Assembly: GCA_963793625.1 (NCBI GenBank)
Contig: CAWCAT010000005.1
Location: 496,001 to 560,000 of the forward strand
Length of the DNA: 64,000 bases
Source: G963668605 sp963793625
GTDB taxonomy: Bacteria; Acidobacteriota; Terriglobia; Bryobacterales; Bryobacteraceae
Reading direction: 5' to 3'
Shown: piece after piece, positions 48,279-59,358 of the stretch
Layout of the letters: every line of letters starts with the position of its first letter
Position numbering within the stretch: the stretch's first letter is position 1
The notes under the pieces: generated by a model
Seen by the model: only the letters and a program-made list of their open reading frames with translations
Databases searched by the model: none
What the model was told of the DNA's origin: nothing
Translations under genes and position numbers: made by a program

Positions 48279-49784
48279 TCATTCCGCCGCGATGCGGAAG
48301 GCGGCCATCTCAACCTCATTGCGTACCAGCAACAAGCCATCGCTGATGGCAGGGATATTCCAAGTCTTGCCTTTCAATGCGCTGAACCGGTCGATTTCCT
48401 GGTGTTTCTGCGGCGCGGCCCGCACCAGCACCACGTCGCCGTCTTCGGTCAGCACTACGAGATGGCCAGACGCCAGTAGTAATTGTCCGTAGCCGTAACG
48501 GCCGCCCTTCCATTTCAATTCGCCGGATTCCACATCTACGCACGCCAGGATTCCATCATCCAGTCCGTATATGTAGCCATCGTGCAGGACGGCGCTGTTG
48601 AACTTGTTCTTCATGCGATTGTTGGCCCAGACGACGCGCGTCTGGAATCCGTCGCCTTGAGCGGTCAATTCCAGCACGGCGGCGCCGCGCCCGTAACTGG
48701 AGGAAAGGTAAACCCGGTTGGCCGCCACCACAATCGGTTGTGCGGCATTGATGCCATACTGGGCGACCCACGGATACTCCCATAGAAGTTTGCCGTCTTC
48801 CACGGCGAGCCCCACCGCGCGTTTCGCTGTCATCACCAGCAACTGGCGCCGACCGCCGACCGTGGCCAACATAGGTGAAGCGTAGGCCGCCTGGTCATCC
48901 AGCGATCCCCAGACGCGCTGGCCATAGAGCTTGTCGTACGCTACTACTGAATTGCCATGCCCGCCGCCCGGCGTCACGATCACTTTCCCGTCCACCACCA
49001 GGGGTGATGCCGACATCCCCCATTGAAGGTTGACCGCGCCGTTGTCGGCCAGAATGTTTTTGTTCCATACGAGTTTGCCGGTGGCGGCTGTCAGGCAGCG
49101 CAGTTCGCCCTGGGCGCCCAGCGCGTAAACGCGACCATCGTTCCACACGGGTGTTGCGCGCGGTCCGTTGCCGCCCAATGTTTCTTCGAAAAGCGCCTTC
49201 CAGGAATGCGTCCAGCGCTCGCGACCGGTGCGCACGTCGTAGGCGGAGACCACCTCGTTACCGCGGCGTTGCTCGATAGTAAAAGCCAGGCCGTTCGCGG
49301 CGGTGAAGGACGCATAGCCGCCGCCGACGGGCTGCTTCCAGACCTGCTGGAGCCCACGGGCGGGCCAGTTCGTCAGGATTGGTTTTTGGTCGTAATGGCC
49401 GAGCCTGCCCGGGCCAAGGAAGTCAGCCCAATAGCTGGATTCGGCTGTCGCTTTTGGAGTGACTGAGGGAACCCTCGGCGTAGGTTCGACGATTGACGGC
49501 GCGGCGGCCTGCAATGCGACTCGATGGGCCTCAAGTTCCCGGTAATGCCTCTCTCCACCCTGGAATGTGAAGACCGGACGGATGCCCCCGCTGAATTCCA
49601 TGCGCAGGCCGTAAAACAGGAACAGATGCGCAACACCAACGATCACGATGGCGAGAGAGCCCAGACTCTTTCTGAAGACTCCGGTGCCCTTGCGCAACCA
49701 GAGCAGCGCCAAGCCTGCAGGAGGGAGGACAAGTGATGCCGCCATTATGACAATAGGCTTTTGAGAGAATCGCATCTTGTTCAC
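48279..49784 (-). CDS. Membrane-anchored PQQ-like beta-propeller protein
   Basis: 501 residues. Two N-terminal membrane helices (PIVIMAASLVLPPAGLALLWL and SLGSLAIVIVGVAHLFLFYGL) anchor the protein, followed by a helical linker and a propeller that starts with YWADFLGPGRLGHYD and has blades VRTGRERWTHSW, ATGKLVWNKNI and ESGELKWKGGRYG. Start is GTG 49784 or ATG 49775. It follows the next propeller gene upstream with only a few bases between, and is the last gene of the exporter operon. The anchor suggests it sits at the periplasmic face of the inner membrane. Confidence 0.87.
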   Translation of the reverse strand: MNKMRFSQKPIVIMAASLVLPPAGLALLWLRKGTGVFRKSLGSLAIVIVGVAHLFLFYGLRMEFSGGIRPVFTFQGGERHYRELEAHRVALQAAAPSIVEPTPRVPSVTPKATAESSYWADFLGPGRLGHYDQKPILTNWPARGLQQVWKQPVGGGYASFTAANGLAFTIEQRRGNEVVSAYDVRTGRERWTHSWKALFEETLGGNGPRATPVWNDGRVYALGAQGELRCLTAATGKLVWNKNILADNGAVNLQWGMSASPLVVDGKVIVTPGGGHGNSVVAYDKLYGQRVWGSLDDQAAYASPMLATVGGRRQLLVMTAKRAVGLAVEDGKLLWEYPWVAQYGINAAQPIVVAANRVYLSSSYGRGAAVLELTAQGDGFQTRVVWANNRMKNKFNSAVLHDGYIYGLDDGILACVDVESGELKWKGGRYGYGQLLLASGHLVVLTEDGDVVLVRAAPQKHQEIDRFSALKGKTWNIPAISDGLLLVRNEVEMAAFRIAAE

Positions 49785-49787
49785 ATC

Positions 49788-51032
49788 TTAACGCCCGCCG
49801 ATTGCATACAGGAACTCCGCCGTGCGCAGGTAAATGCGGCTGTCGGAGATGGCGGGCGAACTCAGCGTGTAGCCCGCCAGATCGTTCTCCGCCAGCACTT
49901 CGAATTTCGGCCCGGCCCTGACCACCGTAGTCAGACCGGTCTCGTTGCTGACATAGAGTTTGCCGTCCGCCAGCACCGGCGATGAACTGTAAACTGCGGG
50001 CTTGAGCCGTTGGCTACCCCAGATTTCCTGTCCAGTTCGCGCATCCAGACACCACATGATTCCGCGATCGTTCACCACGTAAAGGTACTTGCCGTCCGAC
50101 ACTGGCGTGGGCACGTCCGGACCGTTGTTGAAACTCCACAAGCGGTGTGATTCGGTGATGTCGCCACGTCCTCCCGCGCGGAACGCAAGCAGCGGTCTCA
50201 CTCGACTGGGTACGAAGAACAGGTCGCCGAACACCACAGTGGAGGCGATGGTCCGGTAGTTCGGATTGTTGTCCGGGTTCAGCCCCTTGCCGCGCCACAA
50301 TTCCTTGCCGGTGGCCGGGTCGTGTCCGGTGACGCAATCGCCGCCCGAGATGACAATCTCCACTTGACCGCCGTTCTTCAGCAGCGCTGGCGTGGTGTAC
50401 GAATCCGGCGATTCGCGGATCGCGTCCGTGTGCCGTTCCACCCTCCACACCGTCTTGCCGCTCTTGGTGTCGATGCGCAGAAGATAAGACGGGTCCTTGG
50501 CGTTCGTCCCGTGCAGCACTTGCACATATAGGCCATCGCCGTACAGCAGGGGTGACGCCGCATATCCCCATTTGAGGCCGAACTTCCCGTAGTCCTTCTG
50601 GATATCGCGCACCCAAAGTTCGTTGCCGACGAAATCGAAGGCTTTCAACACCCCGACGCCTGTCATCGCGAACACCGCCGAGCCATTGGTAACCGGCGAG
50701 GGCGAGGACATGTTCTGCTTGTTGATCTTGTAGTCGCCGCCCGCGATCGGTCGCTTCCAGAGCGGCTCGCCTTTGACCTTATCGACGCACCACAGGAAAA
50801 GGTCGCCGCCCTCGGAAACGTTGAGGAAGATTTTGTCGCCCCAGATGATGGGCGTCGCACCCGTCTTGCTGGGCATCGCCAGCTTCCACGCCACGTTTTC
50901 GGTTGCGCTCCACCGCACGGGCAGATTCCGCTCGCTGCTGACGCCGTTCAGCGACGGTCCGCGCCACTGAGGCCAGTTCTCCGCATACCCCATAAGCGGC
51001 AGCAGCATCATGCAACAGATTTGAATTTTCAT
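49788..51032 (-). CDS. PQQ-like beta-propeller protein
   Basis: 414 residues from ATG 51032. Signal peptide (KIQICCMMLLPLMGYAE), opener NWPQWRGPSLNGVSSE, then blades with KVKGEPLWKRPI, KSGKTVWRVERHTDA, ATGKELWRGKGLNPDNN and ARTGQEIWGSQRLKP. Relatives are annotated as outer-membrane assembly or serine/threonine-kinase linked propellers, without proof. It begins 7 bases after the permease stop, so it is translated from the exporter operon. Frame intact. Confidence 0.88.
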   Translation of the reverse strand: MKIQICCMMLLPLMGYAENWPQWRGPSLNGVSSERNLPVRWSATENVAWKLAMPSKTGATPIIWGDKIFLNVSEGGDLFLWCVDKVKGEPLWKRPIAGGDYKINKQNMSSPSPVTNGSAVFAMTGVGVLKAFDFVGNELWVRDIQKDYGKFGLKWGYAASPLLYGDGLYVQVLHGTNAKDPSYLLRIDTKSGKTVWRVERHTDAIRESPDSYTTPALLKNGGQVEIVISGGDCVTGHDPATGKELWRGKGLNPDNNPNYRTIASTVVFGDLFFVPSRVRPLLAFRAGGRGDITESHRLWSFNNGPDVPTPVSDGKYLYVVNDRGIMWCLDARTGQEIWGSQRLKPAVYSSSPVLADGKLYVSNETGLTTVVRAGPKFEVLAENDLAGYTLSSPAISDSRIYLRTAEFLYAIGGR

Positions 51033-51039
51033 GGCAAAT

Positions 51040-54000
51040 TTACTCCGATCGGAGTGCATCCAGCACCCCGGAACGTAACGCCGCCGCCGTGGCGGCGCAG
51101 GAAGCAAGCATTCCGACTGCCAGCACCAGGGCCAGCAGCACGGCCAACGACATCAGGGGCAGGTGACCGCCGCGCATGGTGGCGGCGGGCGCCACAGCCA
51201 CAGCGGCGCACACGGCACCGGTGGCCAGCCCAACCACCAGCAGAAACAGATTCTCTGCCAGCACCATCATCGCCAGGTGTCGCGGGCGGTAGCCCACGGC
51301 GCGCAGCAACGCCAGTTCCCTGCGGCGCTCCAGCACGTTGCGCAGCAGGACCGCCGCCAAGCCGACCGTGCCCAGCAGCAATCCCAAAGCTCCGAGCGCG
51401 CGGAAGGTCTCCAGATACGAATTCTCTACCCGGTGGAAAGCGGCCAGTCGCGCCGGCGCGGACTGTATGTCGAAGCCGTAATCCGCCAGGGAGTCCTCCA
51501 GCACGCGCGTCGTTTCATCCTCTTTCCCCGGCGGCGTATTCACCAGGAAAAAGCGATAGCCTGCGGTGTCCGGAAACAGGCGCAGGAAATTCTCCTCCGA
51601 GACGATCAGTTCGCTCTGAAACACGCTGTCCTGGAGCGCCGCCACGATGCGGAACCGGACCCCGTCCAGTTCGAACTCCTCGCCGAGTTTGCGGTGTAGC
51701 ACGTAGGTCATCGAGTTGGCGTCAGCGATTGCCGGAATCGCCCCACGCGCGGCCTTCAATTCCAGCAGCAGCCAAGGATTCTTTGCCTGGTCTTCCGCAC
51801 CCTGAAAGTCGAAACGCGCGGAGCGGAGAAACGCCGGAGGAGGTGCCAGAATGCGCACCCGGCGCGGCTGATAGAGATTCAGGCAACTGATGTCGTCGCC
51901 CGGGCGAAGGCGGAAGGGAAGCAACTGCACGCCATCGAGCGGTGGCAGATTCAGTGCGCTCCGGCCCGCCGCTGAATTTGGATCATGGATTAGCGGCAAC
52001 ACCGAATCCGCGAGCAACGGGAATCCGCCCGTTCCCGCTGAAGAGCCATCGCGACGAAAGGCGTCCAGTGAGACGATCACGAAGGTCGACGAAGCAATCA
52101 GCGCGATGCACAGAATGCTGCGCCCCGGCCGATAAGCTACGTTGCGCATCCCAAGCGTGGACGTCCCCTGAATCGGGGCGAAGCGCCGCGTGTGCAGCCA
52201 ACCGGATTGCAGCAGTAGCGCGGAAATCAGTAACAGCGCGCCGGCTCCGAAGAATCCGGCGGTGGGCTCAACCCGGCCAATCGCACCGGCACCCACCAGT
52301 GCCGCAGCCAGGCTGCGCCGCAATCGCTCCGGTAAACCAGCGCCAACGTCCAGTTGCGGTCTTCTCGGCACCTGCCAGCAGGTCTCGGGGAGGGGCTGGC
52401 TGAAGTCCACGCAAGGTCCAAGCCACGGAACCCAGGCCCACGATTACCCCGGCGATTGCTCCTGCGGCCAGCGGCAGGGCGGATGCATGCAGCGAAAGCA
52501 GGCGCGTGCCAACAGCGTCGAACCACCAGGTGCGCAGCCCCAGCAGGATGAGACCGCCGTAGGCCAGCGCCACGCCGATGCCCAGCGTCGCGCCTGCCAG
52601 GGAGAGCGCCGTTCCTTCGAGCAGAAACACCGTGCGGATTCTGGATGCCGAAAAACCCAGCGACCGCAGAATGCCGATCTCGCGTTTGCGCTGTTCAATG
52701 CCCAACCGGAAGAACAGCCCGGTCAGCAGCAGCGCCGATACCATCAGGAAGAAACTGAAGTAGACGAAGTACTCGCCGAAGTCGGTGGCTCCTTGCGCCG
52801 CTTCCAGGCTCTGCGCCTTCACTGGGATGACTGTCATCCCCATGCGGGCAGGGTCGAGCGCCTTCAGTAGCGCCTCGCCATAAGCAGCGGAAGGCTGATG
52901 GACACGGAGCGAAGTCAGGTTTCCGAACCGCGTCCCCCAAAGTGCACGCCCGCGCGCCAGACGCACGAAGGCTTTCGGCGTTGTGCGGTATCGATCCCAG
53001 TACTCCTCGTCACGCGGACGGATACGGCTGAGGTCGAGCGGGAACGGCGGATCCCAATCGCGCAGGCTGGGCGAGTCAGTCAGCCCCGGATAGTCAGGCG
53101 TGAGATCGCGGTCTCCCGCGTTCACTGGCACGATGCGCTCCACATGGAATTTCGCCGTTTCGGTGTGCAGTTGGCCGTTCGTCTTCCAGACGAAATAGTC
53201 CAACTCCACGGCGTCACCCAGCGCTCGCACCAAGATCTCCGGCAGCCCACTGGTTCAGGACGATTCCATCCTCGGCGGCAGGTGCGGGTGCGGCATCCAG
53301 TGCGGTCACGACCGAATACGGCACCTGGCGCGCGCCGATACGGATGCTGTTGGCGAGGTAGCTCAACACTGGCTCCGTGCGTAGTCCGAGCGCTCTGAGC
53401 AGTGCGCACAGCCGCATCCGCCAGGGCGTCGGAGATCACCGCGCTATCCGTTTCGAGCGACATAACTCCCGCCAGTCCTTCGAGCGGCGCAGGCGTATGC
53501 CCAGATCGTCGAGCGTCAACGCGGGCAGTTTCGATTGTGTCGTGACAATGGTATTGACCTTGTTCGGCTGATTCACTTCGCGCTGCAGATGCGCTAGCGA
53601 TACATACACCGCACGCGCATCGCCCTGCTGCGCGCGCAGAGAAAACGGACGCTGCACCAAGCCGCTCATACTGAGCCTTGCCGTCTTTCCCGTATCTTCC
53701 TTGTGCCCGTAGAGCGTCTCCAGAGGAATCGCCGAAGGCTTCGGGATGCGCAGGAGGATGGTATCGTTGGCCGCCGCGCCCAGTTCCCCTGCCAGCGCCG
53801 CAGTCAGTTGAATCTCGCGACCGCTCGGGGCGCTGCCGGGAAGTCCTTGAAACTTCCAGAAGCGCTCGTCCACTCCGTAGACCTGCACTCCCGCGGCGCG
53901 TTTGCCGCTGGGCTCGTGCGCCACAAGGCCTTCCAGGACGATCAACGGCGCTGCAGGCTGCATTTCGGCGGCCAGTTGTTCGCGGAAGAAGCCACCTGCG

Positions 54001-54187
54001 GGTTACGACGAAATCCGCATTGCCCAGCCGCTCCAGCACCAGGACTGCGCAAGCTGGCGCGCACCGAGTCGCCTACCAGGGCCGCGCCGCCCAGCACGCC
54101 GGTCGCGGTGGCAACACCCAGCAGTACCGCCAGGTTGGTGCGCCAATACCAGGCGAGATTACGCGCCAGAAGGCTGGAGGTTCGCAT
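51040..54187 (-). CDS. FtsX-type ABC exporter permease, large, frameshifted
   Basis: About 1045 residues when rebuilt, with two FtsX repeats. From ATG 54187: LLARNLAWYWRTNLAVLLGVATATG (first helix), a large extracytoplasmic part (LVAHEPSGKRAAGVQVYGVDE, FSLRAQQGDARAVYVSLAHL), then FVYFSFFLMVSALLLTGLFFRLG, a second block of helices with REIGILRSLGFSASRIRTVFLLEG, a second outer domain, and the final helices with RRELALLRAVGYRPRHLAMMVLAENL. Shifts near 53970, 53430, 53230 and 52350. The two RSLGFS/RAVGYR cytoplasmic motifs contact the ATPase. Lipoprotein or substrate extraction (LolC/MacB-like mechanism) is likely. The cargo is unknown. Confidence 0.85.
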
Positions 54188-54828
54188 GACAGCAACTCGT
54201 AGCGCAGAGGAAATCGCGCGGCCAGGGCGGCGCTGTGGGTCACCACGATCAGGATGGTCTGCTGGCGGGCGTGTAATTCCATCAGAAGGTCCGCCACCAT
54301 ACCGGCGGACGCCTCATCCAGGTTGCCGGTGGGCTCGTCGCAGAGTAGCAGATGCGGACGCCGGATCAACGCCCGAGCCAGCGCCACGCGCTGCTTCTCG
54401 CCGCCGGATAGCTCGGCTGGTCGATGATCCAGCCGGTCCGCCAATCCGACCTGATCGAGAAGTTCCCGGGCGCGCTCGCATATCGTCCGGTCCCCGCTCC
54501 ACCAGCGTGGGAATCAGCACGTTCTCCAAGACCGAACACTGCGGCAGCAGGCAGTGGTCCTGGAAGATGAAGCCGATCTTCCGGTTGCGGAACGCCGCCA
54601 GCTCCTTTTCGGCAAGCTGGTAGGGATTGGCGCCGTCCAGCGTTACCACCCCGGCGGTGGGCGGTTCCAGCCCTCCGGCAATGTAAAGCAGAGTGCTTTT
54701 ACCGGCACCGGATGGCCCCATGATCGCCGCGGCGTCGCCGCGTTTCAGCGTCAGCGATACGCCCGAGAGCACGGTCAGCGGCCCGCGCGGCGACGGATAT
54801 TGCTTGGCGACCTGAAGATTTCAAGCAT
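54073..54828 (-). CDS. ABC transporter ATPase, LolD/MacB type, frameshifted
   Basis: About 215-250 residues. ATG 54828 lies inside the end of the glycosyltransferase gene (ATGCTTGA). Motifs: SLTLKRGDAAAIMGPSGAGKST (Walker A), FRNRKIGFIFQDHCLLPQCSV (Q-loop), and, after a shift near 54490, RPAELSGGEKQRVALARALI (signature), PHLLLCDEPTGNLD (Walker B), VVTHSAALAARF. A shift also falls near 54780. The frame reads past the permease start, so the exact end is uncertain (about 54187 is natural). It powers the FtsX-type permease that follows. Confidence 0.85.
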
Positions 54829-56129
54829 GGGCTGCCGCCGCAACGACCTTCTGATACGCGTCAAGCGCCCGCTCGGCCATCTGCGACACGTGGTAGTGTT
54901 GCCGAACACCCTGCGCGCCGCGCCGCCCCAACTCCGCGATTTGCTCGGGAGCCTTCCAAAGGCGGTAGATAGCCGTCGGCGAGGCTGGCCGGCGTCGTCG
55001 GGCTCCACCAGGATTCCGCCTCCGGTTTTTTCCAGGATTTCGGGGAATGCGCCGCGCCGCGGTTGCACGACGGCCACGCCGCTGGCCATAGCCTCCAGCA
55101 CGGAGATTCCCTTCGGCTCATCGTACGTGCTGGGGACGCACAGCACGTCGAGACTACTCAGGAACTCGATCTTGTGCGCCCGGTCGAGTTCGCCACGATA
55201 GTGGAACTCATGCCCGAAACCTGCGTCCTTCATCTGCCGTTCGACGCCGCGCAGATAGCCTCGATGCTCCGGGGCCAGATAGCCGGCCACTTCCAGCGCC
55301 GCGCCGTCGAAATTCGGTCTCGCGGCGCAGGCGCAGGTAAGCTCTCCGCCAACAGGTGAAGCCCCTTCTCCGGTGCCACGCGCGCCAGGTAGCCAACTCG
55401 AAAGGACTGGTGCGGCGCACGATCCGCGGCATGGTACCCCTCCAGGTTGATGCCCAGCGGGACCACGTGCATCTTGCTTTCGGGAATGCCCAACTCGCGC
55501 ATCCAGTAGCCGGCGGAATAGCGGCTGACCGCCACGAACCCGTCGACGTGATGGATCTTGGCGCGAATCAACTCGAGCGACTGCGTGCGGTAAGGCTCCT
55601 GCAATTGCGCAAGGAACAGCTCCTCGCCCTGAAGGGTGCAACACACCGGCCGTTTCACCGCTTCGCGCACCGGCCGAGCCAGCCCGATCAGCAGCGAATT
55701 GGGCAGGGTGACGATGTCGGGCGGCGCTTCGTCGTCGCAGCCACGCGCTCAGCTTGCGGATCTCTTTGAGCTGAAAGCCATCCTCGCCGCGCAGCATGGA
55801 AACCGTCATCCCGCCCAGCAGGTGCGGGTCCACCTCGATGGAGGTTCTGGAGGCCAGCTTCAGCATCCACGCGCGCGTCCCACAGACCGGTCCAGCAGGC
55901 GGTGGGTCTTGCGGAAGAAGGCGGCTTGCTGGTCCAGACAGACGCTGATCCCGTTCATGAATACCAGGGGTTCGCTAACGTTGGGTTCATCGGTGCGCGT
56001 GGGGGTGTAAAGCGGCAGCAGAACGACGTCGTGGCCCTGTCTCTTCAGTTCCGCGGCCAGCGCGTTGTCGCGCAGGCAACTGCCGCAGTACATTTTGGCC
56101 GCGCCGGCGGTGAACGCAAGGATCTTCAT
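54821..56129 (-). CDS. GT-B glycosyltransferase (family 4 type), frameshifted
   Basis: About 435 residues. ATG 56129 starts MKILAFTAGAAKMYCGSCLRD, an N-terminal Rossmann domain. Later frames give TLQGEELFLAQL, FVAVSRYSAGYWMRELGIPESK, VVPLGINLEGY, RVGYLARVAPEKGLHLLAES, and the C-terminal domain with EFLSSLDVLCVPSTYDEPKGISVLEAMASG, the E-x7-E donor-binding motif. Shifts lie near 55870, 55680, 55320 and 54990. The stop at 54821 overlaps the ATPase start. A role in glycolipid or surface glycan synthesis coupled to the ABC exporter is plausible. Confidence 0.82.
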
Positions 56130-56202
56130 ACGCCTTTTTCGAGAATCGCACCAATTGTAGCAAACTCGACATGAAGGTCTGGTTGTCTTTATACTTGTGC
56201 GC

Positions 56203-59200
56203 ATGGCAAGACAAGGGTTGTGGATGCGGGTGGCGGCGCTGGTCGGCGTGCTGATTCCGCTGGCGGCGAACGGCCAGTCGGTCCGCGGCAAAGTCACCGA
56301 CGGCGGGCTGCACGCGCTTGATGGCGTGGCGGTCGGACTGGTCCACAATGAGACCAACCGCCTGCGCAATGCGCTCACGGACCGGCGAGGTGAGTTCACC
56401 ATCTCCAACCTGGCGCCTGGAGAATACCGGATTGACGGCGAGCGGGAAGGCTATGCCGGCCAAGCGCGGCAGTTCGTGCTGTCGCTCAACCAGGACGTGC
56501 GCATCGAGATGGCCCTGAGCAAGGGCCAACGCCGGGATACGGTGCAGGTGACAGCCGTTGCCGATGCTGCTGCGCACCGGCTCGGGTGCTCGCGGCGGCG
56601 TTGTGGACAACCGCCAGATCACCGGCCTGCCGTTGGACGGGCGCAATTCCTTCGAGCTCGGCCTGCTGCTGCCCGGCGTCGCGCCGGCCGCTCCGGGTTC
56701 GGCAGGGTCGGTCCGCGGCGATTTTGCGGTCAACATCAACGGCGCGCAGGGATGACGCCAACAACTTCCTGCTCGACGGCGTCTACAACGGCGACCCCAA
56801 GCTGAACGGCGTCGCCGTAACGCCGCCAGTGGACGCGGTGCGCGAGTTCGAAGTGGCGACCAGCGGCTACGACGCTTCTTTCGGACGCAACGGCGGCGGG
56901 CAGTTCAACGTGGTGCTCAAGAGCGGAGGAAATCAGTTCCACGGCACGGCTTACGAGTTCCTGCGCAACCGCGCATTGGACGCGCGCAACTTCTTCGCTC
57001 CTGCCGGACAGAACAAACCAGGCTACCAGCGAAACCAGTTCGGAGCTTCGTTGGGCGGGCCGCTCGAAGCGCAATCGCACGTTTTTCTTTGGAGATTACG
57101 AAGGCCGCCGCCTGCGCGAAGGCATGACGCGCATCACCAACGTCCCCACAGCACTGGAGCGCACCGGCGATTTCTCGCGGAGCGCTGCTGCTGGCCATCG
57201 ATCCGTTCACGCAGATGCCTTTCCCGGGCAACGTGATTCCCAAGCCATACCTCAACTCGGTGGGCCTGGCGATTGCCGCGCTGTACCCGCTGCCGAATCG
57301 CTCTGTGCCCAATCAGAATTACGTTTCCTCCCCGGCCGAGCGCGATCGCGACGACCATTTCGATGTCCGCTTGGATCACCGTCTGGCGCCTTCGGACGAT
57401 CTGGCGGTGCGCTACAGCTTTGCCGACCGCGCCTTGTATGAACCTTTTACCGGCCCTTCGTTCGCCGCCATTCCCGGTTTCGGCGACAATGTGCCGCGGC
57501 GCGCCCAGAACGCCACGGTGAGCGAAACGCACATCTTCTCGGCCCGGCTGCTGAATGAGCTTCGCCTCGGCTTCAGCCGGATTTCGGCCGGCGCCTTCCA
57601 GGAGAACCTGGGGCGCAATCTCAACCGCGAAGTCGGGCTGCCTCAGGTCTCTAGCAACCCGCGCGACACCGGCCTCAGCCTGATCAATATCACGGGCTAC
57701 TCACCCATCGGAGATGAGTACAACAACCCCAGCACAGCGCTTCGACGGTCTATCAAATCACCGATACGCTCACGGCGGTGCGCGGACGGCACCTGTTCAA
57801 AGCCGGGGTGGATTTGCGCCGGCTCCAACAGAACGCGTACCGCGACGTGATGTCCAAAGGCTACCTGAGTTTCATGGGTATGACCGGCAACGCGCTGGCG
57901 GAAATGCTGATCGGGCTGCCCTCGGTCACCGGTGTGGCGCATCTGGATAATCCACAGCACCTGCGCACGCACAGCGAGTACGCGTTCCTTCAGGACACGT
58001 GGCGCGCTCGGCCGGACCTCACGATTTCCGCCGGGGTGCGCTTCGAATACAACGCGCCGCCGGTCGATACCACGGACCGCGCCAACGTGTACGACCCCTC
58101 CACCCGCTCGCTGGTCCGCGTGGGCACAAACGGCATTCCGCGCGGCGGCTACTCCGCGGATCGCAACAACTTCGCGCCGCGAGCTGGGCGTCGCGTGGCG
58201 TCCCGGACAGAAAGGAACCATGTTGCGCGCCGGCTATGGTATCTGCCTACGACCAATCCGCGTTGGCCACCGGCGAAGGACTCTACTTCAACGCGCCCTA
58301 TTATGTGTTCAATCTTTACTACTCCTTCGCGCAGTATCCGCTCAGCCTGTCCGACCCGTTCCCGAAGAACTACCCGCTGAATCTGCCCTCCACCGCGACC
58401 GCCTTCCAGCGGGATCTGCGTACGGCCTACACTCAGCAGTGGAGTTTCGCAGTCCAGCAGGAAGTGGGGCGGAACCAGGTGGTCGAACTCGCGTACGTGG
58501 GTTCCAAAGGCACGAAACTGATTGGAGCACGCGATCTCAATCAGCCGCTGCCGGGCACGCAGCAGCCGAATCTGCGGCCGGTGCCGCAGTTCGACGACAT
58601 CAACGTGATTGAGTCGCGCGGCGAATTCGAATCTATCAGAGTCTTCAGACCAGCTGGCGTCGGGCGCTGCGCGCCGGTTTCACGGCGAACGCGGCATATA
58701 CATGGTCGAAATCCATCGACGACGCCTCGGGCTTCTTCAGCAGCGCCGGGGATCCGAATTACCCCCAGGACAGTCGTCACGTCAACCTGGAGCGCGGACT
58801 GTCGGGCTTCGATGTGCGGCACCGATTCTCCCTGGGCTACGGGTACGATCTGCCGCTCGGCAAGGGGCGGCTGCGCGGTGGATGGCAGACCTTCGGTGTC
58901 TGGACATTCCAGAGTGGACGGCCGTTTACGGTAGCCCTTCTTTCCGATCTGGACAACAGCAACACCGGTCGTTCGACCCTCGGGTTTGGCGCCAATGACC
59001 GGCCGAATGTCATGCGCAATCCGGTGCTTGCTGAGCGGAATGTGGAGCGCTGGTTCGACACCATCCGCATTCAGCGTGCCCCAGTACGGCAATTTCGGAA
59101 ATGCCGGGCCGAAACATCTTGACGGGCCCGGGTTATCAGAACGTCAATGTATCCGTCATCAAGAGTACGTCGCTATGGGAGGGCGCGCAGCTTCAGTTCC

Positions 59201-59337
59201 GCGCCGAGGCATTCAACCTTCTCAATCACGTAAATCTGGATCTGCCTGATATCTTCCTGGGTTCGCCGACTTTCGGGAAGATCCAATCGGCACAGAGCCC
59301 GAGGCGCATCCAGTTCGGTTTGAAGCTCCTGTTTTAA
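56203..59337 (+). CDS. TonB-dependent receptor with carboxypeptidase-regulatory-like domain, many frameshifts
   Basis: Outer-membrane receptor of about 1044 residues, second of its kind in the window. From ATG 56203: signal peptide (LWMRVAALVGVLIPLAANGQ), regulatory domain (VRGKVTDGGLHALDGVAVGL, FTISNLAPGEYRI), plug (VVDNRQITGLPLDGRNSFELG, NNFLLDGVYNGDPKLNGVAV, GGGQFNVVLKSGGNQFHGTAYEFLRNR), barrel parts (RRLREGMTRITNVPT, HIFSARLLNELRLGFSR), and the final aromatic strand RRIQFGLKLLF. At least eight shifts, at about 56575, 56750, 57070, 57195, 57740, 58190, 58640 and 59080. Expressed perhaps with the propeller gene 21 bases downstream. Confidence 0.88.
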
Positions 59338-59358
59338 CAGTTACAGTGAGGCATCATC

